Shown piece by piece: positions 50,415 through 60,957 of a DNA stretch of 64,000 nucleotides. The stretch comes from Peptoniphilus grossensis ph5 (GTDB lineage: Bacteria; Bacillota; Clostridia; Tissierellales; Peptoniphilaceae). The stretch covers positions 150,203 to 214,202 of the forward strand of contig NZ_HE978568.1 in the NCBI RefSeq assembly GCF_000311825.1, in the 5' to 3' direction. Every line of letters starts with the position of its first letter. Position 1 is the first letter of the stretch. The notes beneath the pieces are model-generated. The model ran no database searches and was not told where the DNA came from. It was given only the letters and a program-made list of their open reading frames with translations. Made by a program: the position numbers and the translations under genes.

Positions 50415-51083
50415 TTAAACCTCCACATATTTTGAAGTTAAATATCTAGGATTATTTAACAAAAGATTTTTTAAATTTTCATTGGCATTTTCGTCTAGCT
50501 CAACAGTTAGGGTTACAATTTCAGTAAGCATATCCTTAGATGTGTTAATAGATTCAATATTGTAATTTTCATTAGCTAAAGCTGTGGAAACTTCAGCGAT
50601 AACGCCCTTTTGTTCATTGTATTGGAACAAAAATGTAGGGAATTTGCCATCAAATTCAACCTTTATTCCATTTATGTCAACGATTATCATATTGCCTCCG
50701 CCAATTGAGGAGCCAATTACATATTCGCTACTTCCATCTTTATAATTAAATTTTATTTTAACTGTATTTGGGTGATACTCTTCTCCTAAATTCATTGGGA
50801 TGAAAGAGTAGTTAATGCCTCTCTCATCAGCAATTTCGTAAGCCCTTCTAATAGAATTATCATAGGTCTTAAAGCCCATTATTCCGCCTAAAAGTGCCCT
50901 ATCAGTGCCATGTCCCTTATATGTATATGCAAAAGAACCGTGTAAATAAAATTCCACGCTTTCATAATTTCCAGGACAAATTTTTGCAGCAACTCTTGCT
51001 ATCTTGCAAGCGCCTGCAGTGTGTGATGACGATGGACCAACCATTATGGGTCCAAGGATTTCAAAGGAACTATATTCTTTCAT
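50415..51083 (-). CDS. sdaAB: L-serine dehydratase, beta subunit
   Basis: The product has 222 residues: the beta domain (ILGPIMVGPSSSHTAGACKIA, GHGTDRALLGGIMGF) and a C-terminal ACT domain (FLFQYNEQKGVIAEVSTALA) that may sense an amino acid. It forms the enzyme with SdaAA. It is the first gene of the serine operon. Confidence 0.95.
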   Translation of the reverse strand: MKEYSSFEILGPIMVGPSSSHTAGACKIARVAAKICPGNYESVEFYLHGSFAYTYKGHGTDRALLGGIMGFKTYDNSIRRAYEIADERGINYSFIPMNLGEEYHPNTVKIKFNYKDGSSEYVIGSSIGGGNMIIVDINGIKVEFDGKFPTFLFQYNEQKGVIAEVSTALANENYNIESINTSKDMLTEIVTLTVELDENANENLKNLLLNNPRYLTSKYVEV

Positions 51084-51351
51084 TATTTAACCCTCTCCTT
51101 GCTATTCTATTTTAGCATAAAGTGATAAAATTGTGAATTAATTTTAACATTCCTAAACCCTCTAAACAACAAATTTTTAGTCAATAGTTGATTATAAATA
51201 GATTGTACATTGCATGAAATTAAATCGTTTAATTTATCCCATTACAGCACTGATAAAAATAATAATCTTCACAAATAAGTCTTGCAAGTATAAAAAAAAT
51301 ACTATAACATTTACTATGAGGATATTATTTTCATTAATGAGGAGGAATTGA

Positions 51352-52929
51352 ATGAAAGAACAGAACAAAAAAATTAAAGACAAAAATGATGTTGGCGGCT
51401 TTCTGAAAGGCGTAGAAAGAATTGGTAATAAATTACCTCACCCTGCCATGATTTTTGCAATACTAAGTGTAATCGTAATCATAATTTCACATTTTGCAGC
51501 AAAATCAGGCTTAAATGTTACATATTTCGATGCCAAGGCTGGAGAAGAAGTTACTAAAGAGGCTGTATCTCTATTAAATTGGGAAGGGCTTGCTTACATT
51601 TTTAACTCTGCAACAGAAAACTTTACAGGCTTTGCTCCACTAGGAACAGTTCTTGTAGCTATGCTTGGTGTTGGTGTTGCTGAAAACAGTGGACTTTTTG
51701 ATGCAACTTTAAAAAGACTTCTATCAAATGTAAACCCTACACTTTTAACTGCCACAGTTGTATTTGCTGGTGTTATATCAAATATTGCATCTGACGCTGG
51801 ATACCTAGTAGTAGTTCCACTAGGAGCACTTATATTTGCAAACGCAGGTCGTCATCCCCTTGCTGGAATAGCTGCAGCCTTTGCAGGCGTAAGTGGTGGT
51901 TTCTCTGCCAACTTAGGTCTAGGTACTACTGACCCACTACTTACAAATATTACAAATGAAGCCCTAAAAGCTGGTGGTATAGACATGACTCTTGCCGCTA
52001 CTTGTAACTGGTACTTCCTATTTGTATCAACTTTCTTAATCACAATTATTGGTACCTTTGTAACTAATAGAATTGTAGAAAAGAACTTGGGAGAATATCA
52101 TGGCACTTATAAGGCAGACGAAACACCTATAACTGACCTTGAAAGAAAGGGACTTAGAAACGCACTTATAGCACTTCTTATATACTGTGCAATAATGGCC
52201 GCACTTATGTTCCCAGCTAATGCACCATTTAGAGCTTTTGATGAATCTAAAAATGCAATGACACTTAAATACTTCTTGGGTCACGGACTTATACCTGGAA
52301 TGTTATTACTTTTCATGATTCCTGGTCTTGCCTATGGTAAAACTGTTGGAACTATAAAAACTTCCCACGACCTTGTTGATGCCATGACAAAAGCCATGAA
52401 GGGCATGGGCGGATACCTTGTTCTTGCTTTCTTTGCGGCACAATTTGTATCTTACTTCAATAAGACAAACTTGGGACTAATCCTTGCAAAAAACGGAGCA
52501 GACTTCTTAGAGTCAATTAACTTAAAGGGACTTCCACTATTAATTATGTTCATCTTGCTTTCAGCTTTCCTAAACCTATTTATGGGTTCAGCTTCTGCAA
52601 AATGGGCAATTATGGCTCCAATATTTGTGCCAATGATGTATAATCTTGGACTTTCACCTGCACTTACACAAGTTGCCTATAGAATTGGTGACTCTTCAAC
52701 AAATATCATTACACCACTTATGTCTTACTTTGCAATGATCGTTGTCTTCATGCAAAAATACGACGAAGACTCTGGACTTGGAACTCTTACATCAATGATG
52801 CTTCCATATTCAATGTTCTTCTTGTTAGGTTGGACACTTTTAATGATAGTATGGTACCTAATAGGACTTCCTGTTGGACCAGAAGCACCACTTCATGTAG
52901 AAGACATGATAACAATGTTATTTATCTAA
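51352..52929 (+). CDS. AbgT-family transporter
   Basis: The product has 525 residues and about 11 membrane segments. KGVERIGNKLPHPAMIFAIL and AMLGVGVAENSGLFDATLKR, then FAGVSGGFSANLGLGTTDPL and MGSASAKWAIMAPIFVPMM are typical of the p-aminobenzoyl-glutamate/antimetabolite family. It transports p-aminobenzoyl-glutamate or exports sulfonamide-like drugs in known cases. It has its own start (GAGGAGGAATTGATG) and terminator. The 268-bp region before it (51084-51351) holds AT-rich promoters and no gene. Confidence 0.9.
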   Translation: MKEQNKKIKDKNDVGGFLKGVERIGNKLPHPAMIFAILSVIVIIISHFAAKSGLNVTYFDAKAGEEVTKEAVSLLNWEGLAYIFNSATENFTGFAPLGTVLVAMLGVGVAENSGLFDATLKRLLSNVNPTLLTATVVFAGVISNIASDAGYLVVVPLGALIFANAGRHPLAGIAAAFAGVSGGFSANLGLGTTDPLLTNITNEALKAGGIDMTLAATCNWYFLFVSTFLITIIGTFVTNRIVEKNLGEYHGTYKADETPITDLERKGLRNALIALLIYCAIMAALMFPANAPFRAFDESKNAMTLKYFLGHGLIPGMLLLFMIPGLAYGKTVGTIKTSHDLVDAMTKAMKGMGGYLVLAFFAAQFVSYFNKTNLGLILAKNGADFLESINLKGLPLLIMFILLSAFLNLFMGSASAKWAIMAPIFVPMMYNLGLSPALTQVAYRIGDSSTNIITPLMSYFAMIVVFMQKYDEDSGLGTLTSMMLPYSMFFLLGWTLLMIVWYLIGLPVGPEAPLHVEDMITMLFI

Positions 52930-52957
52930 TAAAAAAATAAAATATTCTCAAAAAATA

Positions 52958-52991
52958 ATCCCGGTGGAAATTTTTCCATCGGGAATTTTTT
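52958..52991 (+). terminator. Terminator of the AbgT gene
   Basis: A TCCCGGTGGA/TCCATCGGGA stem (one G-T pair) with an A/T loop is followed by seven T. Confidence 0.9.
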
Positions 52992-53038
52992 TAATCTTAA
53001 AATAAATTTTAAAGCCTTCTATTTTTTCTTAGAGATTT

Positions 53039-53722
53039 TTAGCCCACACCAAAATCTGTAATTTCAAATAAAATATCAACTCGTGGATCATCTTCAAGAT
53101 ACCTATATTTTTCCACGAACCACGCTACAAGTTCATCGTCTCTTTTTATATCTGTGGAGTTGTTCATAAAAATATTTACTGTTGCGTGAGAGAAGTTTTT
53201 TATGATTTCCATGTCACGGTCAATCATTTCTCTCGTCTGTCCCTTTATTCCCACCATAACACAAGGGGAATCAAAATATTTTTGGACTTCTCTATAGTCT
53301 TTAAAGTCAGCTCCCTTTTTTAGGACTTTTTCCCTAAAGTCATTGTCAAAAGTTTCTATGCCAGTTTTAAAAGTTATGGGGATTCCAAAAAAGTCTCTTA
53401 TCTCATCTAGTCTATTTCTATAAATCCAATGAGCTTCAAAAAATAAGCGCCTTATATTTTTTTCTTCAACAACTTTTTTTATTGCCTCAAGACTTTTGTC
53501 TGTCAAATCAAAAACTGAGGCTGAGTCGATGACTTCTAAAACTCCAAATTCTCCAGTGACATTTTTTAAAACTTCAAGATTTATGTCATCAATTTTTTTA
53601 CTGTCCACTTCGTTGTCTTCTATATAATCACAGAAAGTACACTTGCCCCACTTGCAGGGTCTTGCCTTTAGAAGGACAATTTCCCTTTTTGTCTTATTTG
53701 TAATTTTTGAATATCTATTGAT
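53039..53722 (-). CDS. Radical SAM protein with a non-standard start codon
   Basis: The frame from 53722 encodes the radical SAM cluster motif ARPCKWGKCTFCDY (CxxxCxxC, about residues 24-31) followed by IEDNEVDSKKIDDI. The first ATG/GTG/TTG in frame is the GTG at 53608, which would lose the cluster. A strong ribosome site, GAGGAG, lies eight bases before ATC at 53722, and the frame is closed by TGA just upstream. So the gene either starts with the rare AUC, or its start codon has mutated. The rest (FFEAHWIYRNRLDEIRDFFG) fits a short radical SAM protein. Confidence 0.7.
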   Translation of the reverse strand: MNRYSKITNKTKREIVLLKARPCKWGKCTFCDYIEDNEVDSKKIDDINLEVLKNVTGEFGVLEVIDSASVFDLTDKSLEAIKKVVEEKNIRRLFFEAHWIYRNRLDEIRDFFGIPITFKTGIETFDNDFREKVLKKGADFKDYREVQKYFDSPCVMVGIKGQTREMIDRDMEIIKNFSHATVNIFMNNSTDIKRDDELVAWFVEKYRYLEDDPRVDILFEITDFGVG

Positions 53723-53800
53723 AAAATCATCTCCTCAAATAAAATCAATCTTCTCTAAATATTTTACCACAAATACTTTACAGTTGGCTTGGTGTAAATG

Positions 53801-53829
53801 TTGACACTTGCCTTTCTTTTCTCTATACT
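53801..53829 (+). promoter_or_regulatory. Promoter upstream of the degV gene
   Basis: TTGACA (53801-53806), 17 bp, TATACT (53824-53829). A second -10-like TATAAT lies near 53911. The leader is about 120 bases. Confidence 0.7.
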
Positions 53830-53956
53830 AAAGCTTACACAATATAGTAAATATGTGAAAAATTTAATGAAATGTTAATAATTTATAAAATAAGTTTTAA
53901 TATTTTAAATGTATAATAGTAAAAATAGATAAAATAAAATAATTGTGAGGAAATAT

Positions 53957-54799
53957 ATGGCAGTAAAAATAATTGTAGGATCAACTTGTGACATAGAAGA
54001 AAATATTAAGAAGGACTTAATTGTAGTGCCACTTCACGTAACTTTTGGCGAAGAAGACTTTTTAGATTCAGTTGATATTACAAAGGATGAATTTTATGAA
54101 AGGCTTGAGAAAAAGGAAGAGTTCCCAAAGACAAGTCAACCTACGCCTGTGGCTTTTATGGATGTTTACAAAAAAGTCATAGATGAGGGCGATGAGGCTG
54201 TGGTAATTGTCTTGTCATCAAAGCTATCTGGTACTTATCAAAGTGCAAAGCTTGCAAGCCAGGATCTTGAGGATAAAATTTTTATTGTAGATAGCTTAAA
54301 TGTTTCAAATGCAGAGGGAGCCCTCGTTGATTATGCCTTGAGACTTGTAAAAGAAGGAAAGTCTGCAAGAGAAATTGCTGAACTTTTAGAAGAAGCAAAG
54401 AAAAGACTTAGACTTGTAGTTTTAGTTGACACCTTGGAATATCTTGAAAGAGGCGGAAGAATTTCCAAGGCATCTGCCCTTATAGGTGGACTTTTCTCTG
54501 TCAAGGTCCTTCTTTCCATGGAAGATGGCGCAATTGAATCTGTTGGCAAGGCAAAGGGAATAAAAAATGCCAACAACTTATTTATTAGCGAAATAAAAAA
54601 ACATGGGTCTATTGACTTTTCCATGCCACTTAAACTTGGCTACACAGGAAGAGACAGTGAAAAGATTGAAAAATATTTGAGAGAGACAAAAGATCTTTGG
54701 GAAGATAAAATTTCTTCTCCAGAGTTTATACAAATAGGAAGCGTTGTTGGCACTCACACAGGTCCAGGCGCCCTCTTCCTTGCATATTTTAGAAATTAA
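53957..54799 (+). CDS. DegV family fatty-acid-binding protein
   Basis: The product has 280 residues. KIIVGSTCDIEE, KTSQPTPVAFMDVY and VIVLSSKLSGTYQSAKLASQ, then ERGGRISKASALIG and VVGTHTGPGALFLAYF, are DegV marks. Such proteins bind fatty acids and feed them to the FakA kinase in Firmicutes. The ATG at 53957 follows GTGAGGAAAT. Confidence 0.92.
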   Translation: MAVKIIVGSTCDIEENIKKDLIVVPLHVTFGEEDFLDSVDITKDEFYERLEKKEEFPKTSQPTPVAFMDVYKKVIDEGDEAVVIVLSSKLSGTYQSAKLASQDLEDKIFIVDSLNVSNAEGALVDYALRLVKEGKSAREIAELLEEAKKRLRLVVLVDTLEYLERGGRISKASALIGGLFSVKVLLSMEDGAIESVGKAKGIKNANNLFISEIKKHGSIDFSMPLKLGYTGRDSEKIEKYLRETKDLWEDKISSPEFIQIGSVVGTHTGPGALFLAYFRN

Positions 54800-54800
54800 T

Positions 54801-54825
54801 TTTAATTTCCTTTCGGGGAAATTTT
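54801..54825 (+). terminator. Weak terminator after degV
   Basis: AATTTCC/GGAAATT stem with a short loop followed by TTC and AT-rich DNA. It may only attenuate. Confidence 0.4.
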
Positions 54826-54902
54826 CTATATAATTTTTTTCTTTTTTAAGTTATTTATTAAGAGTAGTTTTTATAATTATTTTTTGAGAAAGGAAGGAAT
54901 TT

Positions 54903-55079
54903 ATGGAGGAAAAGAAAATAGTTGTATCGGGCATTACTTTTCGCTACGAGGATTTGGAAATTAATGATGAAGTCATGGAAAATATAGAGGACTTTTTACT
55001 GGACTTAGAGAACAGCCCCGATGGAATTTACGACAGCTTCTTTATGTATAAGGATGGCGACAACTTAATTATTTACTAA
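54903..55079 (+). CDS. 58-residue acidic protein, function unknown
   Basis: The frame encodes MEEKKIVVSGITFRYEDLEI... ending DGDNLIIY. GAAAGGAAGG lies about six bases before the ATG and a strong terminator follows, so this looks like a real single-gene unit. It is very acidic (about 16 Glu/Asp). No domain is recognised. Confidence 0.7.
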   Translation: MEEKKIVVSGITFRYEDLEINDEVMENIEDFLLDLENSPDGIYDSFFMYKDGDNLIIY

Positions 55080-55084
55080 TTTTT

Positions 55085-55113
55085 AAAGCTAGGGATGACC
55101 CTGGCTTTTTTTA
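55085..55113 (+). terminator. Terminator after the 58-residue gene
   Basis: AAAGCTAGGG/CCCTGGCTTT stem (one G-T pair), 4-nt loop, then T-run. Confidence 0.88.
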
Positions 55114-55234
55114 TAAAATTTGCCAAGACTTTATTGCCAACTTTATTTTTTATTTTTATAATTTTTACCTAAATTTAGATTTCTTTATCAAATTATAAAT
55201 CTGTGGTAAAATGAAGAGGACAGGAGTTGATTTA

Positions 55235-56152
55235 TTGGAAAAAGAAACTGATTTTAAGGGACTCTTTAGACTCTTTACTAGGTCTATAATTATTTCCATG
55301 ATTGGAATGATTTTTCCCTTTCTTTATATTTTATTTCCTTCTATGTATGTAGTTGAATCTGTAAAAGAAGGAATCATAAAGGTGATGGCGACTTTAATTG
55401 CAGTTGTCCTCCTAATCGGTGCCATCTTAGGACCCATGGAGGCAATAATAATTTTTACAATTTTTGGGCCCTTCATCTTAATTTTTCACTATATGATTAG
55501 CACCAATAGACCTGTTGCACCGACAATTATGGCAACATCTCTTATATTTTTTACATCTATAATGGTTTTATTTTTTGCCTTTGGCATAAATAGTGAAGTG
55601 CTAAATTCAAGGGAAACAATTAATTCCATTACAGGCTTTTACACAAATATTGCTAAGGAAGCTGGACTATCACAAGGGGACCTATCAAATTTTGCTGCAA
55701 GTGCAGAAATTTATTACAAGAGATTTTTACAAATCCTTCCCTCTGTTTTGATAATCATATCTGTAGTCACTTCCTATGTAACTTACACTACAGCTGGAAG
55801 AAGTCTCCTTTCAAAGGGAAAGTTTATCATGCAACCTTCTTCTCTTGAATTTTTAAAACTCCCAAGAGAAGTTATTATGCTATCAATTGCTACTCTTGCA
55901 ATTTTTTCTTTGACTGGCGATTATTTTGGTCCCAGCGGTCAAATTTTCACCTTAAATTTAATGAACTTAGTTTTTTTCATGCTCTTTGCGGCAGGTATAA
56001 GCGTTCTTAAATTTTATATGACAAGATTTGGCTTTAAGAGTTTTTTACAATACCTATTAATTGGTCTTTGCCTAGCCATCTCAGGGCTACAAATTTTTGT
56101 CATGATACTTGGCGCCCTTGACCAAATTGTTAACTTTAGAAAAATTAATTAA
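55235..56152 (+). CDS. DUF2232 membrane protein (YybS-like)
   Basis: The product has 305 residues and about 8 membrane segments. It lies directly upstream of gdpP, rplI and dnaB, as yybS does in B. subtilis; this conserved order supports the assignment. Its function is not known. TTG at 55235 is preferred because AGGAG lies eight bases upstream; an ATG at 55211 has no ribosome site. Confidence 0.85.
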   Translation: MEKETDFKGLFRLFTRSIIISMIGMIFPFLYILFPSMYVVESVKEGIIKVMATLIAVVLLIGAILGPMEAIIIFTIFGPFILIFHYMISTNRPVAPTIMATSLIFFTSIMVLFFAFGINSEVLNSRETINSITGFYTNIAKEAGLSQGDLSNFAASAEIYYKRFLQILPSVLIIISVVTSYVTYTTAGRSLLSKGKFIMQPSSLEFLKLPREVIMLSIATLAIFSLTGDYFGPSGQIFTLNLMNLVFFMLFAAGISVLKFYMTRFGFKSFLQYLLIGLCLAISGLQIFVMILGALDQIVNFRKIN

Positions 56153-56163
56153 GTGGGAATATT

Positions 56164-58161
56164 ATGAAAGATAATTATAAAATTAGCGATTTTCTCCCCT
56201 ATCTTATTTTTGGAATCGCAGTCGTTATTATTTTAATAATACTAAAGCCAATTCTTGGCCTTATTTCAATTATTGCTTTTGCATATGTTTTTTATTTAAG
56301 CTATTCCGAAATCAAAAATAAGAATGAAGAGACAATCAAACACATTGAAAATTTAAACGAAAATTTTGACTCCTTAACTAAGGAAGCTATTTTTGACATG
56401 CCCTTTCCCCTTGTAGTAACTGACGAAAAGGCAAAAATCCTCTGGTACAACACTCCCTTCATAAATTTATTTAACGAGAAGAGCGTGCTAGACAGGGACC
56501 TTGAAAATTTAGTTAAGGATATTGACATCTCAAATATAATAGGTAGAAACGGTGCCAACACCCTTCCTATTGAAATCAACAAGAGATCCTTTAGCGTCTA
56601 CACCAATGTTGTGGAAGATAAGTCTGAAAATAAGGATGGGAAGTCTGTCCTCCTTTACTTTGTAGACAACACAGCCTACAAAAATTTAAAGGACAAGTAC
56701 ACCTTTGAGTACCCAATTATTGCAAAGATCGAAGTGGACAATTTCTCTGAGGCAATATCTTCTGCCCCATCAGAAATTAGACCCCTGCTTATTGCAGAGA
56801 TTGACTCAACTATTTCTCAGTACTTTGAAGAATACGACGCCCTAGTTAGAAAAATGGACGAAGATTTGTACCTTGTTGTAATGACCTATAAGTCCCTAAC
56901 TATTTTAAAGGACAAGAGATTTGACATCTTAGACGACCTTAGAGATTTAAACAAGGGCAACTCCATTCCAATAACCTTATCCATTGGTGTTTCTTCCTTT
57001 GGACTTAATTTCAAAGATGCCTACCTTGAAGCTGACTCATCTCTTGATTTGGCACTAGGTCGTGGTGGTGACCAAGCCGTTGTAAAGGTTGACGACAACT
57101 ATGCCTTTTTTGGCGGCAAGTCAAAGGCTGTTGAAAAGAGAAATAAGGTTAAGGCTAGAGTTATAGGTGAAGCCCTAAAACAATTAATCGACAGATCTGA
57201 AAATGTCTACATCATGGGTCACCAAAATCCAGACATGGATGCCATTGGTGCTGCCATAGGTTGTCTTCGTGCAACCCTAAATAGGAATAAGGAAGGCTTT
57301 ATAGTCCTTGAAAAGTCCAATCCATCTATTGACAATTTAATTGACAGGATGAAGGAAGAGGAGCCTGAGCTTTATGCAAAGGTCATTTCTAGGGAAACTG
57401 CCATGAATACAATAAAGCACTCTTCTCTAATAATTTTAGTTGACAATCACAAGCCATCCTTTACAGAGTATCCAGACCTCTTAAAGGCAACTGGTCAAAT
57501 AGTTGTAATCGACCACCACAGAAGGGGCAAGGAATTTGTTGAAAATCCGGTTTTAACTTATGTAGAACCCTATGCTTCTTCCACTTGCGAGCTCATAACT
57601 GAAATGCTAACTTATATGTCTGACGACTTAAATTTAACTCACTTTGAAGCCGATGCTCTCATGAGTGGAATAGTTGTTGACACAAAGAACTTCTCCTTCC
57701 AAACTGGGGTGAGAACCTTTGAAGCTGCTTCAGTTTTAAAGAGAGCTGGGGCAAATATGTTAAAGGTAAAGGCACTTTTCCAAGACGATTTTGACACTAT
57801 GCTTTACAGGGCAGATGTAATTCACAACACAAAAATTATCCACGACAATATTGCTGTATCGAGATTTGAAAAGGCGGCAAAAAATTCCGTCCTTGTGGCT
57901 GCACAAGCTGCCGATGCCCTACTTGATATCAACGGCATTGACGCATCCTTTGTTTTAACAATTAACGATGGCAAAACCCACATCTCTGGCAGGTCTCGTG
58001 GAGAAGTTGTATCAGTTCAACTTATACTTGAAAAAATTGGCGGCGGCGGTCATTTAAATATGGCTGGAGCCCAAGTTGACACAGAAGATTTAGACGAAGC
58101 TGAAAAGATTTTAATAGAAGCTATAGATGAATATTTAGAAGAAAACAAAAGCGAGGAATAA
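56164..58161 (+). CDS. gdpP: c-di-AMP phosphodiesterase GdpP
   Basis: The product has 665 residues: two membrane segments in the first 45, a PAS domain, a degenerate GGDEF domain (ending [20 protein letters not shown]), and DHH-DHHA1 domains with [14 protein letters not shown] (about 350) and VVIDHHRRG (about 445), ending [12 protein letters not shown]. It hydrolyses c-di-AMP, which controls osmotic balance and cell-wall stress. All metal ligands are visible. Confidence 0.95.
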   Translation: MKDNYKISDFLPYLIFGIAVVIILIILKPILGLISIIAFAYVFYLSYSEIKNKNEETIKHIENLNENFDSLTKEAIFDMPFPLVVTDEKAKILWYNTPFINLFNEKSVLDRDLENLVKDIDISNIIGRNGANTLPIEINKRSFSVYTNVVEDKSENKDGKSVLLYFVDNTAYKNLKDKYTFEYPIIAKIEVDNFSEAISSAPSEIRPLLIAEIDSTISQYFEEYDALVRKMDEDLYLVVMTYKSLTILKDKRFDILDDLRDLNKGNSIPITLSIGVSSFGLNFKDAYLEADSSLDLALGRGGDQAVVKVDDNYAFFGGKSKAVEKRNKVKARVIGEALKQLIDRSENVYIMGHQNPDMDAIGAAIGCLRATLNRNKEGFIVLEKSNPSIDNLIDRMKEEEPELYAKVISRETAMNTIKHSSLIILVDNHKPSFTEYPDLLKATGQIVVIDHHRRGKEFVENPVLTYVEPYASSTCELITEMLTYMSDDLNLTHFEADALMSGIVVDTKNFSFQTGVRTFEAASVLKRAGANMLKVKALFQDDFDTMLYRADVIHNTKIIHDNIAVSRFEKAAKNSVLVAAQAADALLDINGIDASFVLTINDGKTHISGRSRGEVVSVQLILEKIGGGGHLNMAGAQVDTEDLDEAEKILIEAIDEYLEENKSEE

Positions 58162-58162
58162 C

Positions 58163-58612
58163 ATGAAAGTAATTTTATTAAAGGACGACAAAAACTTAGG
58201 ACCAAAGGGAAGCATAGTTAACGCAAAGACTGGCTACGCTCGTAACTTTTTAATCCCAAGGGGAGTTGCCATTGAAGCTACTCCTGAAAACATGGAAACT
58301 TGGAAGAAAAATAAAATTGAAGAAGAAAAGTTAGAAAAGGAAAACCGCGCCAAGGCAAATGAAGTTAAGAAAAAAATCGAAGAAATAACTCTTACTATTA
58401 AGGCAAAGGCTGGCGAAGGCGGAAGACTTTTTGGTGCAATAACTTCACAAGACATTGCTAAAAATTTAAAGAGTGAATACAAAATTGAAGTTGACAAGAA
58501 AAAAATTGACCTAGCTGAAAATATTAAAGAAGCTGGCATGAAGAACATTGACATTAAACTATATCCAGATGTTACTGCAACTTTAAAGGTAAATGTTAGA
58601 CCGGAATCTTGA
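58163..58612 (+). CDS. rplI: 50S ribosomal protein L9
   Basis: The product has 149 residues. The L9 N-terminal signature [20 protein letters not shown]...[14 protein letters not shown] is followed by the long central helix and the C-terminal RNA-binding domain. It starts one base after gdpP. The 3' end overlaps a possible TTG start of dnaB. Confidence 0.97.
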   Translation: MKVILLKDDKNLGPKGSIVNAKTGYARNFLIPRGVAIEATPENMETWKKNKIEEEKLEKENRAKANEVKKKIEEITLTIKAKAGEGGRLFGAITSQDIAKNLKSEYKIEVDKKKIDLAENIKEAGMKNIDIKLYPDVTATLKVNVRPES

Positions 58613-58617
58613 TTGAC

Positions 58618-59979
58618 ATGGATGTAAAGGACCAATTAGATTTAAATTCTGTTGAAAATATAAAAATGCCTCCTCACAGCTTAGAGGCTGAGGAATCTGC
58701 CCTTGGCTCTATGATGTTATCCAAGGAAGCCATAACCTCATCTATTGAAATTTTAAAGACAGAGGACTTTTATCAAGATGCTCACAGAAAAATTTACGAT
58801 GCAATTTTAAATATTTACAACAGAAACGAACCTGCAGATGTAATAACCATTGCAGAGGAACTGAAAAAAACTGACTCCCTAGAAGAAGTTGGCGGCATAA
58901 CTTATCTTGCCGACCTCTCTTCCAATGTAACTGCCGTATCAAATATTAAGTCTTACTGCAAAATTATTAAGGAAAAGGGAATCTTAAGAGAATTAATAAA
59001 TGCCTCTGACAAAATTATTTCCGCTGCCTATTCATCAGATGCAAAGGCAGAACTTATAATCGAGCTTGCAGAAAAATCTGTATTTGATATTACTCAGGAC
59101 TCAACAAAAAATGGACTTGTAAATATAAAAAATATTGCCCTTGAATCCTTCTCTGACTTGGAAAAGAAGGCGCAAAATCCAAATGCCTTAACTGGTCTTA
59201 CAACTGGCTTTGTAGATCTTGACAGAAAAATTTCTGGTCTTCAGAAGTCTGACTTAATTTTACTTGCAGCAAGACCTTCCATGGGTAAAACTGCTCTCAT
59301 GGTAAATATTGCCACTAACGCAGCCCTAAGAGGGGGCGCATCAGTTGCAGTCTTCTCCCTTGAAATGAGCAAGAACCAACTTTTCCAAAGAATTATTTCA
59401 TCAAATGCCCATGTGGATTTGCAAAAAGTTATTTCCGGCAACTTAAATGAGGAAGAGTGGACAAAAATAATTAACACCATGCCCATTGTCTCCAATTTAA
59501 AAATTGAAATTGACGACACTGCCGGCATATCGCCCCTTGAACTAAAAGCCAAGTGCAGAAGGATGAAGGTGGAAAAGGGACTTGACTTAATTGTAATAGA
59601 CTACTTGCAACTTATGCAGATGAACTCCCGAGTTGAGTCAAGGCAACAAGAAATTTCTGCCATTTCAAGAAATTTAAAGGCAATAGCCAAGGAACTTGAA
59701 GTGCCAGTTATTGCCCTATCACAACTTTCTCGTGCCCCAGAACTAAGAACTGACCACAAGCCAATCCTCTCTGACCTTCGTGAGTCTGGTGCCATAGAAC
59801 AAGACGCCGACATAGTAATGTTTTTATACAGAGATGAATATTACACCAAGGAAGAATCAGAAAAGCCAAACATTGGCGAAGTAATTATTGCCAAGCACAG
59901 AAATGGTCCTACGGGAACAGTTGAATTAATGTTTAAGAAGGAATTTACAAAATTTTTAAATTTACAAAGAAGTGAATAA
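58618..59979 (+). CDS. dnaB: Replicative DNA helicase
   Basis: The product has 453 residues. The N-terminal DnaB domain (PPHSLEAEESALGSMMLSKE) is followed by the RecA-like core with Walker A ARPSMGKTA (about 218-226), VFSLEMSKNQLFQRI and LIVIDYLQLM. No intein is present. Start at ATG 58618 is tentative; TTG at 58609 is the alternative. This host helicase would also be the target of the phage DnaD-like protein. Confidence 0.96.
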   Translation: MDVKDQLDLNSVENIKMPPHSLEAEESALGSMMLSKEAITSSIEILKTEDFYQDAHRKIYDAILNIYNRNEPADVITIAEELKKTDSLEEVGGITYLADLSSNVTAVSNIKSYCKIIKEKGILRELINASDKIISAAYSSDAKAELIIELAEKSVFDITQDSTKNGLVNIKNIALESFSDLEKKAQNPNALTGLTTGFVDLDRKISGLQKSDLILLAARPSMGKTALMVNIATNAALRGGASVAVFSLEMSKNQLFQRIISSNAHVDLQKVISGNLNEEEWTKIINTMPIVSNLKIEIDDTAGISPLELKAKCRRMKVEKGLDLIVIDYLQLMQMNSRVESRQQEISAISRNLKAIAKELEVPVIALSQLSRAPELRTDHKPILSDLRESGAIEQDADIVMFLYRDEYYTKEESEKPNIGEVIIAKHRNGPTGTVELMFKKEFTKFLNLQRSE

Positions 59980-59986
59980 ATTTTTT

Positions 59987-60022
59987 AAGGCTCTTGTCTT
60001 TATGGCGAGAGCCTTTTATTTT
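59987..60022 (+). terminator. Terminator of the gdpP-rplI-dnaB operon
   Basis: AAGGCTCT/AGAGCCTT stem (13-nt loop) followed by TTATTTTTG. Confidence 0.88.
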
Positions 60023-60068
60023 TGTCGCTACAAATGTTATAATAGCTTTGACAAATTTGGAGGTAAAT

Positions 60069-60944
60069 ATGATTTTAGACATAATAAAAGTAGTGATCCT
60101 TGGAATTATTGAAGGACTCACAGAATTTTTGCCTGTTTCATCAACAGGACACCTAATAATAGCAGACAGCTTTATAAAACTTGAGCCAAAGTCCTTTTCC
60201 AATGCCTTTAGCGTAATTATTCAGCTTGGCGCAATTCTTGCCGTAGTTTATTTATACTTCTACGACATCAATCCCATTGCCAGGGGAAAACTTGCACCAG
60301 TTATTGGCGAGGAGAAGTACGATAGTTTAACTTTTAAAGAAAAATTTAAGTACCGAGATATGGAAACTATGAGGCTAATTGCAAAGATAATTGTAGGTTT
60401 TCTTCCCGCAGCCTTTTTTGGATTTTTGCTAGACGACTTCATCGACGCCCACCTCTTTAATCCAATTACAGTTGCCATAGCCCTAATTTTTTATGGGATA
60501 ATAATTATTTTTATGGAAAAAAATAATAAGAATAAGGATTTTAAGTACGAAAGCTTAGACGACATTGGACTAAAGACTGCACTTTTCATTGGCTTTTTCC
60601 AATGCCTTGCCATGGTGCCAGGCACATCTCGTTCTGCTGCCACAATTATTGGCGCCATGCTACTTGGCTGTTCAAGAACAAGCTCAGCAAAATTTTCTTT
60701 TTATCTAGCAGTGCCAACTATGCTTGGGGCAACTGCCCTTAAAATTTTTAAGATTGGCTTTTCCTTTACAGCTTGGCAATGGTTTTTGATTATTCTTGGC
60801 GGCGCCATTTCTTACATCGTTGCCCTTATAGTAATCAAAAAATTCCTCGGCTATATTCGTGAGCACGACTTTATCCCCTTTGGCTATTACAGAATAGTCC
60901 TCGGCATTCTTGTTTTGTGTCTCGGCTTTTTTAATGTAATTTAA
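60069..60944 (+). CDS. uppP: Undecaprenyl-diphosphatase
   Basis: The product has 291 residues and recycles the lipid carrier of cell-wall synthesis. The two signature regions are EGLTEFLPVSSTGHLI (about 15-30) and PGTSRSAATIIGAML (about 182-196). About 8 membrane segments. ATG at 60069 follows GGAGGT. It gives bacitracin tolerance when abundant. Confidence 0.95.
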   Translation: MILDIIKVVILGIIEGLTEFLPVSSTGHLIIADSFIKLEPKSFSNAFSVIIQLGAILAVVYLYFYDINPIARGKLAPVIGEEKYDSLTFKEKFKYRDMETMRLIAKIIVGFLPAAFFGFLLDDFIDAHLFNPITVAIALIFYGIIIIFMEKNNKNKDFKYESLDDIGLKTALFIGFFQCLAMVPGTSRSAATIIGAMLLGCSRTSSAKFSFYLAVPTMLGATALKIFKIGFSFTAWQWFLIILGGAISYIVALIVIKKFLGYIREHDFIPFGYYRIVLGILVLCLGFFNVI

Positions 60945-60957
60945 TTTTGAGGTGAAT

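Noticed and set aside
53039..53608. Radical SAM gene starting at GTG 53608
   Set aside because: It would lack the CxxxCxxC motif that is encoded in the same frame immediately upstream.
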